Shown one piece after another: positions 1 to 8,145 of a stretch of DNA of 64,000 nt. This stretch comes from Nosema muscidifuracis. Taxonomy: Eukaryota; Microsporidia; Nosematidae. Numbering within the stretch: the first letter of the stretch is position 1; every line of letters starts with the position of its first letter. Location of the stretch: assembly GCA_028335825.1 (NCBI GenBank), contig JAIOKI010000002.1, positions 124,001-188,000 of the forward strand. The letters run 5' to 3'. Both the position numbers and the translations under genes were made by a program. Under the pieces are notes generated by a model. The model saw nothing but the letters and a program-made list of their open reading frames with translations, was not told the DNA's origin and searched no databases.

Positions 1-355
1 ACTTTTTAATCTATTTTTTTATTATAATAAATTTTATTTGACATATCTTTATTAAAAAGAATAAATTAATTTGATATATTTTTTTCTATGCTTTTTATTA
101 AAAAGAATAAATCTCATTTGACAGTTTTTAATTTATTTTATTTATTATAATAAATGTCATTTGATATATTTTTTCCTAAATACTTATTTAATTAAAAAGA
201 ATAAATCTCGTTTGACAGTTTTTAATCTATTTTATTTATTATAATAAATTTTATTTGGCATATCTTTATTAAAAAAGAATAAATTAATTTGATATATTTT
301 TTTCTATCCTTTTTATTAAAAAAAATAAATCTCTTTTGACAGTTGTTAATTTAAA
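1..355. repeat. AT-rich tandem direct repeat, about 3 copies
   Basis: Three imperfect direct copies of roughly 95-125 bp occupy the left edge. Each holds the blocks TTATTATAATAAAT, a TTTGATATATTTTTT-like run, TTAAAAAGAATAAATCTC and TTTGACAGTTTTTAAT. The middle copy is shorter. No ORF or RNA gene is visible in it, and the array may continue beyond the window. Confidence 0.75.
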
Positions 356-657
356 TTAAAATATTCTTAAATTTTAAATATTATCTTATCTTTATATGAG
401 ACGTTATTATTTAAAAAATATAAAATGTTTTAAAAATTCTTATATAAAAATTTCATGAATTAGATTTTGTAAACAAATATTTTTATTTAATTAAATATTG
501 ATAAAGTAAAAAAAAATGAGTCATATAAGTTTTTTTTGAATATTTACTCCTTAAGCTTAACAATAAGTTTCAAAACATTTTATGATACTTTTTAAGATAT
601 GACTCATATATACAAAATGCAATACATAAAATAAATATGTGACTAGAAATATTTATT
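356..657. other. gene-free AT-rich spacer
   Basis: About 300 bp between the left-edge repeats and the first ORF. I see no ORF, tRNA, CCC start motif or strong hairpin here. Confidence 0.5.
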
Positions 658-1011
658 CTAAACATTATAATCAAGTTTTAGTTCTTCTATCGCTTCTCTA
701 GCTATTCTATCAATATTTTTCGTTATAGTTGTTATCACATGATTAGCTACTTTTGCTTTTACAATATCTTCTACATCTTTACCCAGAACATCAAATACTC
801 GCACTATTTCTTTCTCATATGCTTGTTTTAATTTATTTTTTATTTTAAGTTCAAATATCAGTATTCTATTCAATTCAGTTTTTTCTATAAATAAATTGAT
901 ATCATTTTCTTTTTTATTTAATCTATTTTTATATATCAATACTGTGTCTATCATATTAAAAAATAAAAAATATTGAATTATAATCTTTTTATCAAATAGG
1001 AAGATTAACAT
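658..1011 (-). CDS. hypothetical small helical protein (117 aa)
   Basis: Not recognised. The ATG at 1011 is preceded on the minus strand by TTTTACCCGTACATG, the CCC-type start motif seen at most genes here, so I keep the first Met. A second Met at residue 20 would remove a hydrophobic N-terminal stretch. The rest is predicted helical and rich in charged residues, ending in a segment with IDRIAREAIEELKLD. It has no cysteines and no recognisable motif. It could be a histone-fold or coiled-coil subunit of a complex, but nothing in the sequence decides this. Confidence 0.55.
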   Translation of the reverse strand: MLIFLFDKKIIIQYFLFFNMIDTVLIYKNRLNKKENDINLFIEKTELNRILIFELKIKNKLKQAYEKEIVRVFDVLGKDVEDIVKAKVANHVITTITKNIDRIAREAIEELKLDYNV

Positions 1012-1065
1012 GTACGGGTAAAATTAAAAAAAATATGAGTAGAAAATAATTTAAAATTAATAGAA

Positions 1066-1310
1066 AAAATGATATATTTTAATTAAATGTTATCTTAGTG
1101 AGGGTTTTCTTCTGTACTAAATTTTATTTTGTAATAAATTTTTAATTAAATTAAAACGTTTTGAAAACATTAAAAAATGACAAAATATAAAAATAAATAA
1201 TACATTTTAATTAAATGTTATTTGGGTGGCTTTCTTTCTGTACTAAATTTTTAATTAAATTAAAACGTTTCGAAAACATTATAAAATGACAAAATATAAA
1301 AATAAATAAT
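1066..1310. repeat. two-copy direct repeat upstream of the first RING gene
   Basis: Two direct copies of about 110-125 bp share TTTTAATTAAATGTTAT, a CTGTACTAAATTTT block, TTAATTAAATTAAAACGTTT, GAAAACATT and ATGACAAAATATAAAAATAA. They fill the middle of the 1012-1509 spacer. The rest of that spacer shows no gene; a short CACCAATAA word occurs twice near 1425 and 1463. Confidence 0.7.
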
Positions 1311-1509
1311 AATGACATTTTGACAATAACTAGCTAAAAAATTTTCAATTTTCAGAAAAAGATAATTTATAATATCCAACAAGTTTCTATAAAATAATTT
1401 TTCACAAATTCTCCTTAATTTCCACCAATAAGAAATCTTTTAAATTTGATACGTTCAGTTTCACCAATAAAACAATCAAAACTTTTATAAAAAAATATAG
1501 ATCTCCTCT

Positions 1510-2253
1510 ATGGATTCATTTTCTAATGATACTCAAGCTAACATGAGTATACGTACTAGATCAAGGATATCAGCCTTGTCTTGTATAAAAGTATTAATAA
1601 TACTAGATTTACTTATTAGATCCATAAAAATAACTTCTATATCTGTAGTACTGTATATAAAAAGAAATGAAGAAGTTAAAGTACCTCTTAAATTATTCTT
1701 AGCAGTTTATTTGGTTATAACAATAGCAAGAACAGTAACTTTCATATCTAAAAATAGAACATTTTTTAATATTCGAAGGATCCCTGAATTTAGAGATAAT
1801 CCCGACTTAGCTTTATTTAGTAATTTCGTAGAAGCACTTCTTCTTTTCTGGTACCTTATTGGATTTCATTGGCTACAAGATTGTACCAATTGTCAGATGA
1901 CGAATCCTCTTTTATATTATATGTCAGCTACATGGGTAGCATTAGGTTTCTTTATGTTTATAGCTCCTCTACTAGCTATTATGATTTTATTAATATTAGT
2001 AGCATTCATTAGACCTAAACTTAAAGTTATTTCATACAAAGGTCCTGAAGATTTACCAGATGAGACCATGAATTGTACAATATGTTTTGAACAATACGAG
2101 ATAGGAAATTCTATTAAATTCTTACCTTGTGATCATCATTTCCATTGTGATTGTGTAGATGAATGGCTTAATCTTAAAGATACATGTCCTCTTTGTAAAA
2201 AGAATATTAATATGTTGTATGACTTAGTAGATCCACCTGAACATGATATATAG
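1510..2253 (+). CDS. multi-pass membrane RING-H2 protein (candidate E3 ubiquitin ligase)
   Basis: 247 residues. Several hydrophobic segments span roughly residues 25-175, followed by a C-terminal RING-H2 finger (about residues 191-233) with the order CxxC, C-x-H-x2-H-x2-C and CPLC. Such proteins are membrane-anchored E3 ligases that recruit an E2 through the RING. The cellular membrane is unknown; the ER is an inference from the UBC7-type E2 at 5741. It is a paralog of the minus-strand protein at 3057-3776: both carry an LYI-x-R-x-EEVK-x2-L-x-LF motif at the same place. The start lacks a clean CCC motif (CTCCTCTATG), which is unusual in this window. A conserved CTNCQ segment before the penultimate membrane span is absent from the paralog. 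Confidence 0.88.
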   Translation: MDSFSNDTQANMSIRTRSRISALSCIKVLIILDLLIRSIKITSISVVLYIKRNEEVKVPLKLFLAVYLVITIARTVTFISKNRTFFNIRRIPEFRDNPDLALFSNFVEALLLFWYLIGFHWLQDCTNCQMTNPLLYYMSATWVALGFFMFIAPLLAIMILLILVAFIRPKLKVISYKGPEDLPDETMNCTICFEQYEIGNSIKFLPCDHHFHCDCVDEWLNLKDTCPLCKKNINMLYDLVDPPEHDI

Positions 2254-2269
2254 AAAAATAAATTAAATA

Positions 2270-2495
2270 TTATTATATAATATTTTTATCTTAATGAATT
2301 TTACTATATTTAATTAAAAATATAGTTTTATAAACATAATTAAATAATATTTAAAATATAGTTTTTTTATATTACTATATTTAATTAAAAATATAGTCGT
2401 ATTAACATTAGTAGATTTAATTAAAAACATTACTATATTTAATTAAAAATAAATAATATTTAAAATATAGTTATAAAAACATTATTAAATAATAA
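2270..2495. repeat. AT-rich repeat between convergent genes
   Basis: Repeated words of the type TACTATATTTAATTAAAAATATAG and ATTAAATAATATTTAAAATATAG, in at least four degenerate copies, fill the space between the RING gene stop and the SLD5 stop. Confidence 0.6.
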
Positions 2496-2507
2496 AGCTT
2501 TATTTTA

Positions 2508-2990
2508 TTAAACTAAATAAATTTCTCCCCTATTCACCATCTCATAAACATCTTTTATAGGTCCTACAAAGAAATCATCTTTATACATTTCAACACTCTC
2601 TCCATCTAACATAACAAATCCAAGATCTTTTTTACAAATAAATCCTACTACAAATATTTCATTATCTTTTGATATTTTATAAATCATTTGATTCTGTAAC
2701 TTCTTATAAAATATATTCTCGTTCTCTGATAATAAATCTGTATTTATTTTCATATCATGTTTCATCTTCTCTACTCTAATCATTAAATATTCTCTTATCA
2801 TATATTCTATCCTTTCTATTTCTAATTCATATAAACTGTTAATAACTTTGTTTTTGGAAAATTTATTTAAATTACATTTTTGTTCTACTAATTTTTTATA
2901 AAAAATATCTATCACATCTTTTCTATATTTTAAAAAGACATTTGTATTCTTTTCATTAATAAAACATTCTATAAGATCTTGTATTTTCAT
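2508..2990 (-). CDS. SLD5: GINS complex subunit Sld5
   Basis: 160 residues. Sld5 is one of four GINS subunits that join MCM2-7 and Cdc45 into the replicative helicase. The family signature is visible around residues 53-75, where ELEIERIEYMIREYLMIRVEK matches the ELERIRY...YLRxRLxKIE helix of Sld5. A short C-terminal beta domain ends in GEIYLV, as Sld5 proteins typically end in GxIxLI. It is shorter than yeast or human Sld5 (over 200 residues). The start at 2990 follows AACCCTTAAAATG. MCM7, another helicase component, lies at 59685-61772. Confidence 0.85.
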   Translation of the reverse strand: MKIQDLIECFINEKNTNVFLKYRKDVIDIFYKKLVEQKCNLNKFSKNKVINSLYELEIERIEYMIREYLMIRVEKMKHDMKINTDLLSENENIFYKKLQNQMIYKISKDNEIFVVGFICKKDLGFVMLDGESVEMYKDDFFVGPIKDVYEMVNRGEIYLV

Positions 2991-3056
2991 TTTAAGGGTT
3001 ACATTCTGGAAATACCGAATAAGTAGAACTTATAAATATAAAATTATTTTAAGACT

Positions 3057-3776
3057 CTACAATTTTAACTTTCTATCTTCATATACACAAATCTGAAGTA
3101 CTAAATCTTTTTTACAAGCAGGACAATTCTTTCCCATATCTAACCATTTAGTAATACAATCCTTATGAAATAGATGTGTACATACTAATTGTAATACATC
3201 ATCATCTTTTTCATATTCTTCAAGACAAATAGCACAACAATCATATTTTCCTACATCTTCTTCCATAATCTTAAAACTTTCATAATCTTCATTTCTTTCA
3301 AGTAGATTGGATAGAAAAACGAAATATGAAATAACAAAAATTCTAAGAACAGATGTTATAATATCTAAAGAAATTAATATCATATATAAAATATATATAA
3401 GTCTATTATTATTCATTAAAAAATTCTCATATGGTAATACTGAAGCAGTAGTAGCAAGAAATATTACCTTAATTAATTCAAGTATCATTTCATGAATATT
3501 TAAATTTATATGATATATCATAGTAGGAATAGAAATATGTAAAAGTCTATTGAAATAGACCCAAAGGTATATCGTATGAAGAGCAGCATAAATAAATACA
3601 AATAATCTTAAAGATCCTTTAACTTCTTCTTTTCTACTAATATAAAGAATAATAAATGTAGAGAAAATCTTAGCAAAGCATAATATCATATTTATTATTG
3701 TCATTGGTATTGTATGATTAAAAAATAAAACCTTACGCACGATTAGAATTGTTGTTCTATCTAAAACTGGAAACAT
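3057..3776 (-). CDS. multi-pass membrane RING-H2 protein, paralog of 1510-2253
   Basis: 239 residues, with about four hydrophobic segments between residues 25 and 160. A RING-H2 finger follows near residues 180-222: CCAIC, then C-x-H-x2-H-x2-C in VCTHLFHKDC, then CPAC. The motif LYISRKEEVKGSLRLF aligns with the first RING protein, so the two genes are paralogs in inverted orientation around SLD5. The likely role is a membrane E3 ligase. The start follows ATCACCCCTAATG. Sequence identity outside the shared motif and the RING is low by eye, so the duplication is not recent. Confidence 0.88.
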   Translation of the reverse strand: MFPVLDRTTILIVRKVLFFNHTIPMTIINMILCFAKIFSTFIILYISRKEEVKGSLRLFVFIYAALHTIYLWVYFNRLLHISIPTMIYHINLNIHEMILELIKVIFLATTASVLPYENFLMNNNRLIYILYMILISLDIITSVLRIFVISYFVFLSNLLERNEDYESFKIMEEDVGKYDCCAICLEEYEKDDDVLQLVCTHLFHKDCITKWLDMGKNCPACKKDLVLQICVYEDRKLKL

Positions 3777-3820
3777 TAGGGGTGATTATTTATCAAAATA
3801 AATATCAAAAAGGAGTCAAA

Positions 3821-5014
3821 TTATTTTTGATATGTAAGCTTATAAACATTCTTACTTGGAGAAACATTCCTAATAAATCTGATATTAGCATTCTTAAGAC
3901 CAGTTTTTTCAAAAACTAATTCTTCAACATTTTCATTACTAAAAAAATAGCAATGTATCATACCAGATTTAATATATTGTAAATAATCTAGACTGTACTC
4001 TGGTAAATTAAGTATATAATGATCTATCTTAGGAAGAGAACTTTCTAAAAAATCTTTTGCATCTTTGTTATTTATATAAAAATTCTGATTAATTTTATTT
4101 AGCTTGATATTCTTCTTAAGACATTCTATAGCTTTAAAATTTAAATCATTGGCATACACAATACATCCTTTTAACAATAAAGGAATTACCATTGGACCTA
4201 CTCCACAAAATATATCACAAATTATTTGACCTTTTTTACAAATATCAAGTAACTTCTTTCTTTCATCTTGTAATTTACTACACCAATAAACATTTTTAAT
4301 ATCAATAATAAATCTGGCTCTATTTTCTATTAAAGATGTTTCAAGTCTATCCATTTCAATAATCTTTGATACGTCACTATATTTTCTTAAAAATTTATCT
4401 AAAATATCAGGACAAAAATCTTCTTTACATAATTTCAATAATTCTGAAGATTTTTTTGATAAAAATAAATCTTTATCCATTTCATTATATTTCTTATTAT
4501 CTATAAAAGTATATTTTGTTCCATCTACTACAAGAATATCTTCTTTATAAGAAATATCTACTTTTCCTCCTATATATTCAAATCCATAATATCTAAACTT
4601 GGAATTAATATTTCCTACCTTATTTATAACAGTACATCCTGTTTTTTCATATAAAATCTTTCCTATAATATATTTATAAGGAAGATATTCATTATTTAAA
4701 TTAAAATGTATAACATCTCCTATTGTTTCAAAAGAAACTGGCATTTGTTTGTTACATAGGAAATTTATTATCTCTGAGTATGTAAAATAATTAAAATTGA
4801 GTATTAATTCTATAGTATGGGATCCAGAGGGTGATAAAATAACTGGAATATCCAAATCAGTAAATTTATGATTTATGCTAAAAGTCGAATACTTCTTCTT
4901 TAAATTTAAGATACTGGGTAATTTGTTGATTTTAATGTATCCTTGATTCTCATCAGGATATCCTTGTGTACAATTCAAAATCAGTTTTTTAGATATTAAT
5001 TTAGATAAATCCAT
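3821..5014 (-). CDS. TRM5: tRNA (guanine37-N1)-methyltransferase Trm5
   Basis: 397 residues from the start I chose. Trm5 makes m1G37 next to the anticodon and prevents frameshifting. The S-adenosylmethionine site is visible as DIFCGVGPMVIPLL, followed by the acidic ANDLN strand end and the NLPEYSLDYL catalytic motif (N/D-LP type). The open frame extends 20 codons further upstream, but the second Met (MDLSKLI, 5014) directly follows TTTTTCCCTACATG, so the shorter form is preferred. The gene lies just downstream of uS17 on the same strand. Confidence 0.9.
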   Translation of the reverse strand: MDLSKLISKKLILNCTQGYPDENQGYIKINKLPSILNLKKKYSTFSINHKFTDLDIPVILSPSGSHTIELILNFNYFTYSEIINFLCNKQMPVSFETIGDVIHFNLNNEYLPYKYIIGKILYEKTGCTVINKVGNINSKFRYYGFEYIGGKVDISYKEDILVVDGTKYTFIDNKKYNEMDKDLFLSKKSSELLKLCKEDFCPDILDKFLRKYSDVSKIIEMDRLETSLIENRARFIIDIKNVYWCSKLQDERKKLLDICKKGQIICDIFCGVGPMVIPLLLKGCIVYANDLNFKAIECLKKNIKLNKINQNFYINNKDAKDFLESSLPKIDHYILNLPEYSLDYLQYIKSGMIHCYFFSNENVEELVFEKTGLKNANIRFIRNVSPSKNVYKLTYQK

Positions 5015-5095
5015 GTAGGGAAAAAAAAGAAATTTTTTTTTAAACAACTTCATCTTCAAATAAAAATTATGCAAAAAAAATAATTAAATATTTAA

Positions 5096-5572
5096 TTAGA
5101 AATCCTCCAATTTTTTGAAATTTCCTTCAGTGCTCTTCTTCTTAAAATCAAGTACTACACTACTTTTAGTCTTACTTAATCTTCTTGTTTCTCCACAAAT
5201 GACAGTATCTCCTACATGTATAAGACCTTCAAAACATGGTGACATATGAGTACTGATGTTAGTATGTCTTCTACCAAATCTTCTGTACTTCTTATTGTAC
5301 ACTAATCTATTGATACGAACTACAATGGTCTTATCAGCCTTCATCTTGTAAACTACACCTTCAAAAATTTTTCCGGTAACTCTGACATCTCCAGTAAAAG
5401 GACATTTCTTATCAATATAAGTTGCATCTATAGCAGTCTTAGGAACTGTAAATCCCTTTCTCATCTCATTAATTCTTCTACTTGCTTTAATTTCATCTAC
5501 TGATGCATAAGGATCTAAATCAACTCCCTTCTGCTCTGGGTATATTTTATATTTTACTGTAGCGTCAATCAT
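5096..5572 (-). CDS. RPS11: small-subunit ribosomal protein uS17 (yeast S11)
   Basis: 158 residues, full length for the eukaryotic form. The OB-fold core is recognisable from [17 protein letters not shown] through [19 protein letters not shown] to [19 protein letters not shown]. uS17 binds 18S rRNA near the base of the small subunit. It has a eukaryote-type N-terminal extension and no intron. The start at 5572 follows TATCCCCAAATG. Confidence 0.95.
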   Translation of the reverse strand: MIDATVKYKIYPEQKGVDLDPYASVDEIKASRRINEMRKGFTVPKTAIDATYIDKKCPFTGDVRVTGKIFEGVVYKMKADKTIVVRINRLVYNKKYRRFGRRHTNISTHMSPCFEGLIHVGDTVICGETRRLSKTKSSVVLDFKKKSTEGNFKKLEDF

Positions 5573-5740
5573 TTGGGGATAAAAAAATAATTTTTTTAGA
5601 TCTAAAAATGTTCACCATCATAAACATGGACAATTTCTTAAAAATTTGAAATTTGATCATTTTAATACTCTTTGTTTCCAAATACATAAATTTTAATTTT
5701 AATACATAAATATTAAATTTATTTCTCCCATAAATAAAAG

Positions 5741-6244
5741 ATGAGACAGAACGAAGGAAACAGATCTAGAGTATTTATTATGAATGAGTATAAAAAAATC
5801 CAGGAGAAAGTAAATGAACATTTTAGTGTAGGACTAATAGATGGAAACATATATACATGGGAAGTTCTTATATTTGGACCAAGAGATACTCCATATGAAA
5901 ATGGTATATTTAAAGCTAAAATGATATTTCCAGTAAATTATCCAGAAGCACCACCCTCTTTTAGATTCATATCAGATATGTGGCATCCAAATATTGATGG
6001 AGATGGAAATGTTTGTATAAGTATATTGCATAAACCAGGTGAAGATGCTTATGGATATGAAGAACTTAATGAAAGATGGATGCCTGTAAGACATCCTGAA
6101 AGTGTTATAATGAGTATTGTATGTTTACTTAACTCTCCAAATTGTGATAGTCCTGCTAATATAGATGCAGCCACTGAATACAGAAATAATCTTCATGCGT
6201 ATATAAAAAAGGTTATGAGACTAACAGAGAAAACACTTGAATAA
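5741..6244 (+). CDS. UBC7: ubiquitin-conjugating enzyme E2, UBC7/UBE2G class
   Basis: 167 residues. The E2 fold shows the YPEAPPSF loop, HPN at residues 82-84 and catalytic Cys92 in GNVCISILH. The acidic insertion after the active site (KPGEDAYGYEELNERWMP) is the hallmark of the UBC7/UBE2G class, which serves ER-associated degradation and makes K48-linked chains. Two membrane RING proteins lie 2-4 kb away and are plausible partners, but that pairing is inference. The upstream motif is CTCCCATAAATAAAAGATG. It is divergent from uS17. Confidence 0.93.
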   Translation: MRQNEGNRSRVFIMNEYKKIQEKVNEHFSVGLIDGNIYTWEVLIFGPRDTPYENGIFKAKMIFPVNYPEAPPSFRFISDMWHPNIDGDGNVCISILHKPGEDAYGYEELNERWMPVRHPESVIMSIVCLLNSPNCDSPANIDAATEYRNNLHAYIKKVMRLTEKTLE

Positions 6245-6288
6245 ATATAGTTAATAGATTTTTTATTTATGCATAATTTATTACCCCT

Positions 6289-7110
6289 ATGTTTTTGAAT
6301 ATATTAGATTTCTTAAGTACCTACATTTTATTCTGTAGGTATACAATATCCTTTTTGGAAAAAATTGTGTTATCCTTATTATTTATTAATCTTGAATATA
6401 AATTTACTAATCCAATATTAATCATACTTTCTAGATTGTATCTTATAGATTTTAATTTGTTTATTTGTACCATTTCTGAATTGAATATTTTGGTTTCATT
6501 TAGACTTCTTTATGATAATTTTGATCAAATAATTTATATTGGATTTCTTATATTCGTTATGGGATTAATTCAATATTTTGTACTAAGAAAAAAAACAAGT
6601 AACACCAGACAAAGAATTAATATTAACAGAAAGATATTTCATATAATTCTTCTTATTTTGTATTATAACCCAACATACTTCTTAAAAATCATAAGCGAAT
6701 ATGCTATTTTAGCTATAATACTTACAACTAGATCAAAAATATTTAAAAGTATATTTAATTCATTTCTTAGTGTAAGAGATAATACTAATATATTAGTATC
6801 TCATATGTATCTTCTTCTATCATGTGTTGTTCCTCTTTATTATCTTAATTTAAATGATTATAGAGCTAATTTAGTTAGTGTTTGTATACTTGATACAACA
6901 AGTTCCGTAGTGGGAATTTATTTCAAAAAGACAAGTAAAAGTTTAATCGGTACGATAAGTGGAATTTTAGTCAGTTTAATTTTTTATTATATTATAGAAA
7001 AAAGAGTCTTAATTTTTTATTTTATATTAATTGGTTTAGTAGAATATTCTGATATTTGTAATGATAATTTGTCTATACCAGTAACTTCATTGATATATTT
7101 TAATTTATAA
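6289..7110 (+). CDS. SEC59: dolichol kinase (Sec59-like)
   Basis: 273 residues, very hydrophobic, with about eight to ten membrane segments. The C-terminal half carries the polyprenol-kinase signature: SVCILDTTSSVVGIYFKK, then SLIGTISGILVS, and the closing NDNLSIPVTSL, matching the GD-x-AAxxG, GTxxG and DN-x-xxP blocks of Sec59. The enzyme phosphorylates dolichol with CTP in the ER for N-glycosylation, O-mannosylation and GPI synthesis. It is about half the length of yeast Sec59; the reduction is N-terminal. The start follows TTACCCCTATG. The stop codon lies inside the first unit of the repeat array at 7100-7305. Confidence 0.75.
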   Translation: MFLNILDFLSTYILFCRYTISFLEKIVLSLLFINLEYKFTNPILIILSRLYLIDFNLFICTISELNILVSFRLLYDNFDQIIYIGFLIFVMGLIQYFVLRKKTSNTRQRININRKIFHIILLILYYNPTYFLKIISEYAILAIILTTRSKIFKSIFNSFLSVRDNTNILVSHMYLLLSCVVPLYYLNLNDYRANLVSVCILDTTSSVVGIYFKKTSKSLIGTISGILVSLIFYYIIEKRVLIFYFILIGLVEYSDICNDNLSIPVTSLIYFNL

Positions 7111-7305
7111 ATTTTATAGAAACCAATTATTAATTTTCTATACTAGTAGTTTTAATTTATAAATTTTATAGAAATCAATTATTAATTTTCTATACTATCA
7201 AGATATACATTAATTTATAAATTTTAAAGAAAACAATTATTAATTTGTCTATACTATCAAGATATTTTTAATTTAAAAAATGTTTTATAGAAATCAATTT
7301 TTATA
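7100..7305. repeat. tandem repeat, about 4 units of 50-60 bp
   Basis: Units begin with AATTTATAAATTTTATAGAA, followed by ATCAATTATTAATTTTCTATAC and usually ATCAAGATAT. The first unit overlaps the last codons and stop of the dolichol kinase gene. Confidence 0.75.
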
Positions 7306-7311
7306 CATTTA

Positions 7312-7938
7312 TTAACAACATCCTTTCTTTTTTTTTGGCTTCAGATCCTTAATTTCTCTTCCTTTAAAACTACTTTTACCTTGCTTAGCATTCATCTTTG
7401 CTTCTTTTTCTTTATGCCTTTTATAAATAACATTAATTAACTCATAAAAAGCTTCCTGTACATTTTCACCTGTTTTAGCTGATGTTTCAAAATACATAAG
7501 TCCATTTCTTAATGCTTCTTCTTTACCTTCTTCAGTTTTAACTTTTTTATTTAAATCATTCTTATTTCCTACTAACATAATTGGAATATCATCCGTGTAA
7601 TTCTTGAGCTGTATAAGCCACATATCTGAAGCTTTTTTTAATGTATTAGGGTCAGTGACATCGTAAACTAAAATAGAACCACTAGATCCTCTGTAATATG
7701 CATGCGTTATAGCCTGATATCTTTCTTGCCCAGCAGTATCCCAAATCTGAGCCTTGATAATTTTATTATCAATGTTAAAAGTCATAGTTCCAAATTCAAC
7801 ACCAATTGTTGCACGGCTATCTTTTATATACTTTTTATGAATAAGCTGACTTAATAGATTTGTTTTTCCTACTGCAGAATCTCCTATAAGTACTATTTTA
7901 AAAAGGTAATCAAATTGTTTAGGGTTTGTACTTTCCAT
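7312..7938 (-). CDS. YPT31: Rab GTPase of the Rab11/Ypt31 type
   Basis: 208 residues. All G motifs are present: GDSAVGKT (19-26), ATIGVEFGT switch I, WDTAGQE (66-72), GNKND and ETSAK. The IKAQIWDTAGQERYQAIT switch II region and the YLFKIVLIGDS start resemble Rab11/Ypt31, which acts in recycling-endosome and late-Golgi traffic. A lysine-rich tail ends in GCC for double geranylgeranylation. CCCCC lies about 15-20 nt before the ATG. The neighbouring VPS13 starts divergently about 200 bp away. Confidence 0.92.
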   Translation of the reverse strand: MESTNPKQFDYLFKIVLIGDSAVGKTNLLSQLIHKKYIKDSRATIGVEFGTMTFNIDNKIIKAQIWDTAGQERYQAITHAYYRGSSGSILVYDVTDPNTLKKASDMWLIQLKNYTDDIPIMLVGNKNDLNKKVKTEEGKEEALRNGLMYFETSAKTGENVQEAFYELINVIYKRHKEKEAKMNAKQGKSSFKGREIKDLKPKKKKGCC

Positions 7939-8145
7939 TTGTTGTAAACAGAGGGGGAAATTTTTAAAACAAAAGATGGTGTTCTTTAAAATATCAATAA
8001 TTAATAGATATTTTCACTTAATTTGTTTGTTAGAATTTATGCAAAAAAGCATAAATAAAAAAAATCTTAGCATAATTATTAAAATCAAAATAGTTCAATT
8101 TTATTTATTGCTCTATTAAATAGTAGAATTCTTCTACCCCATTAA

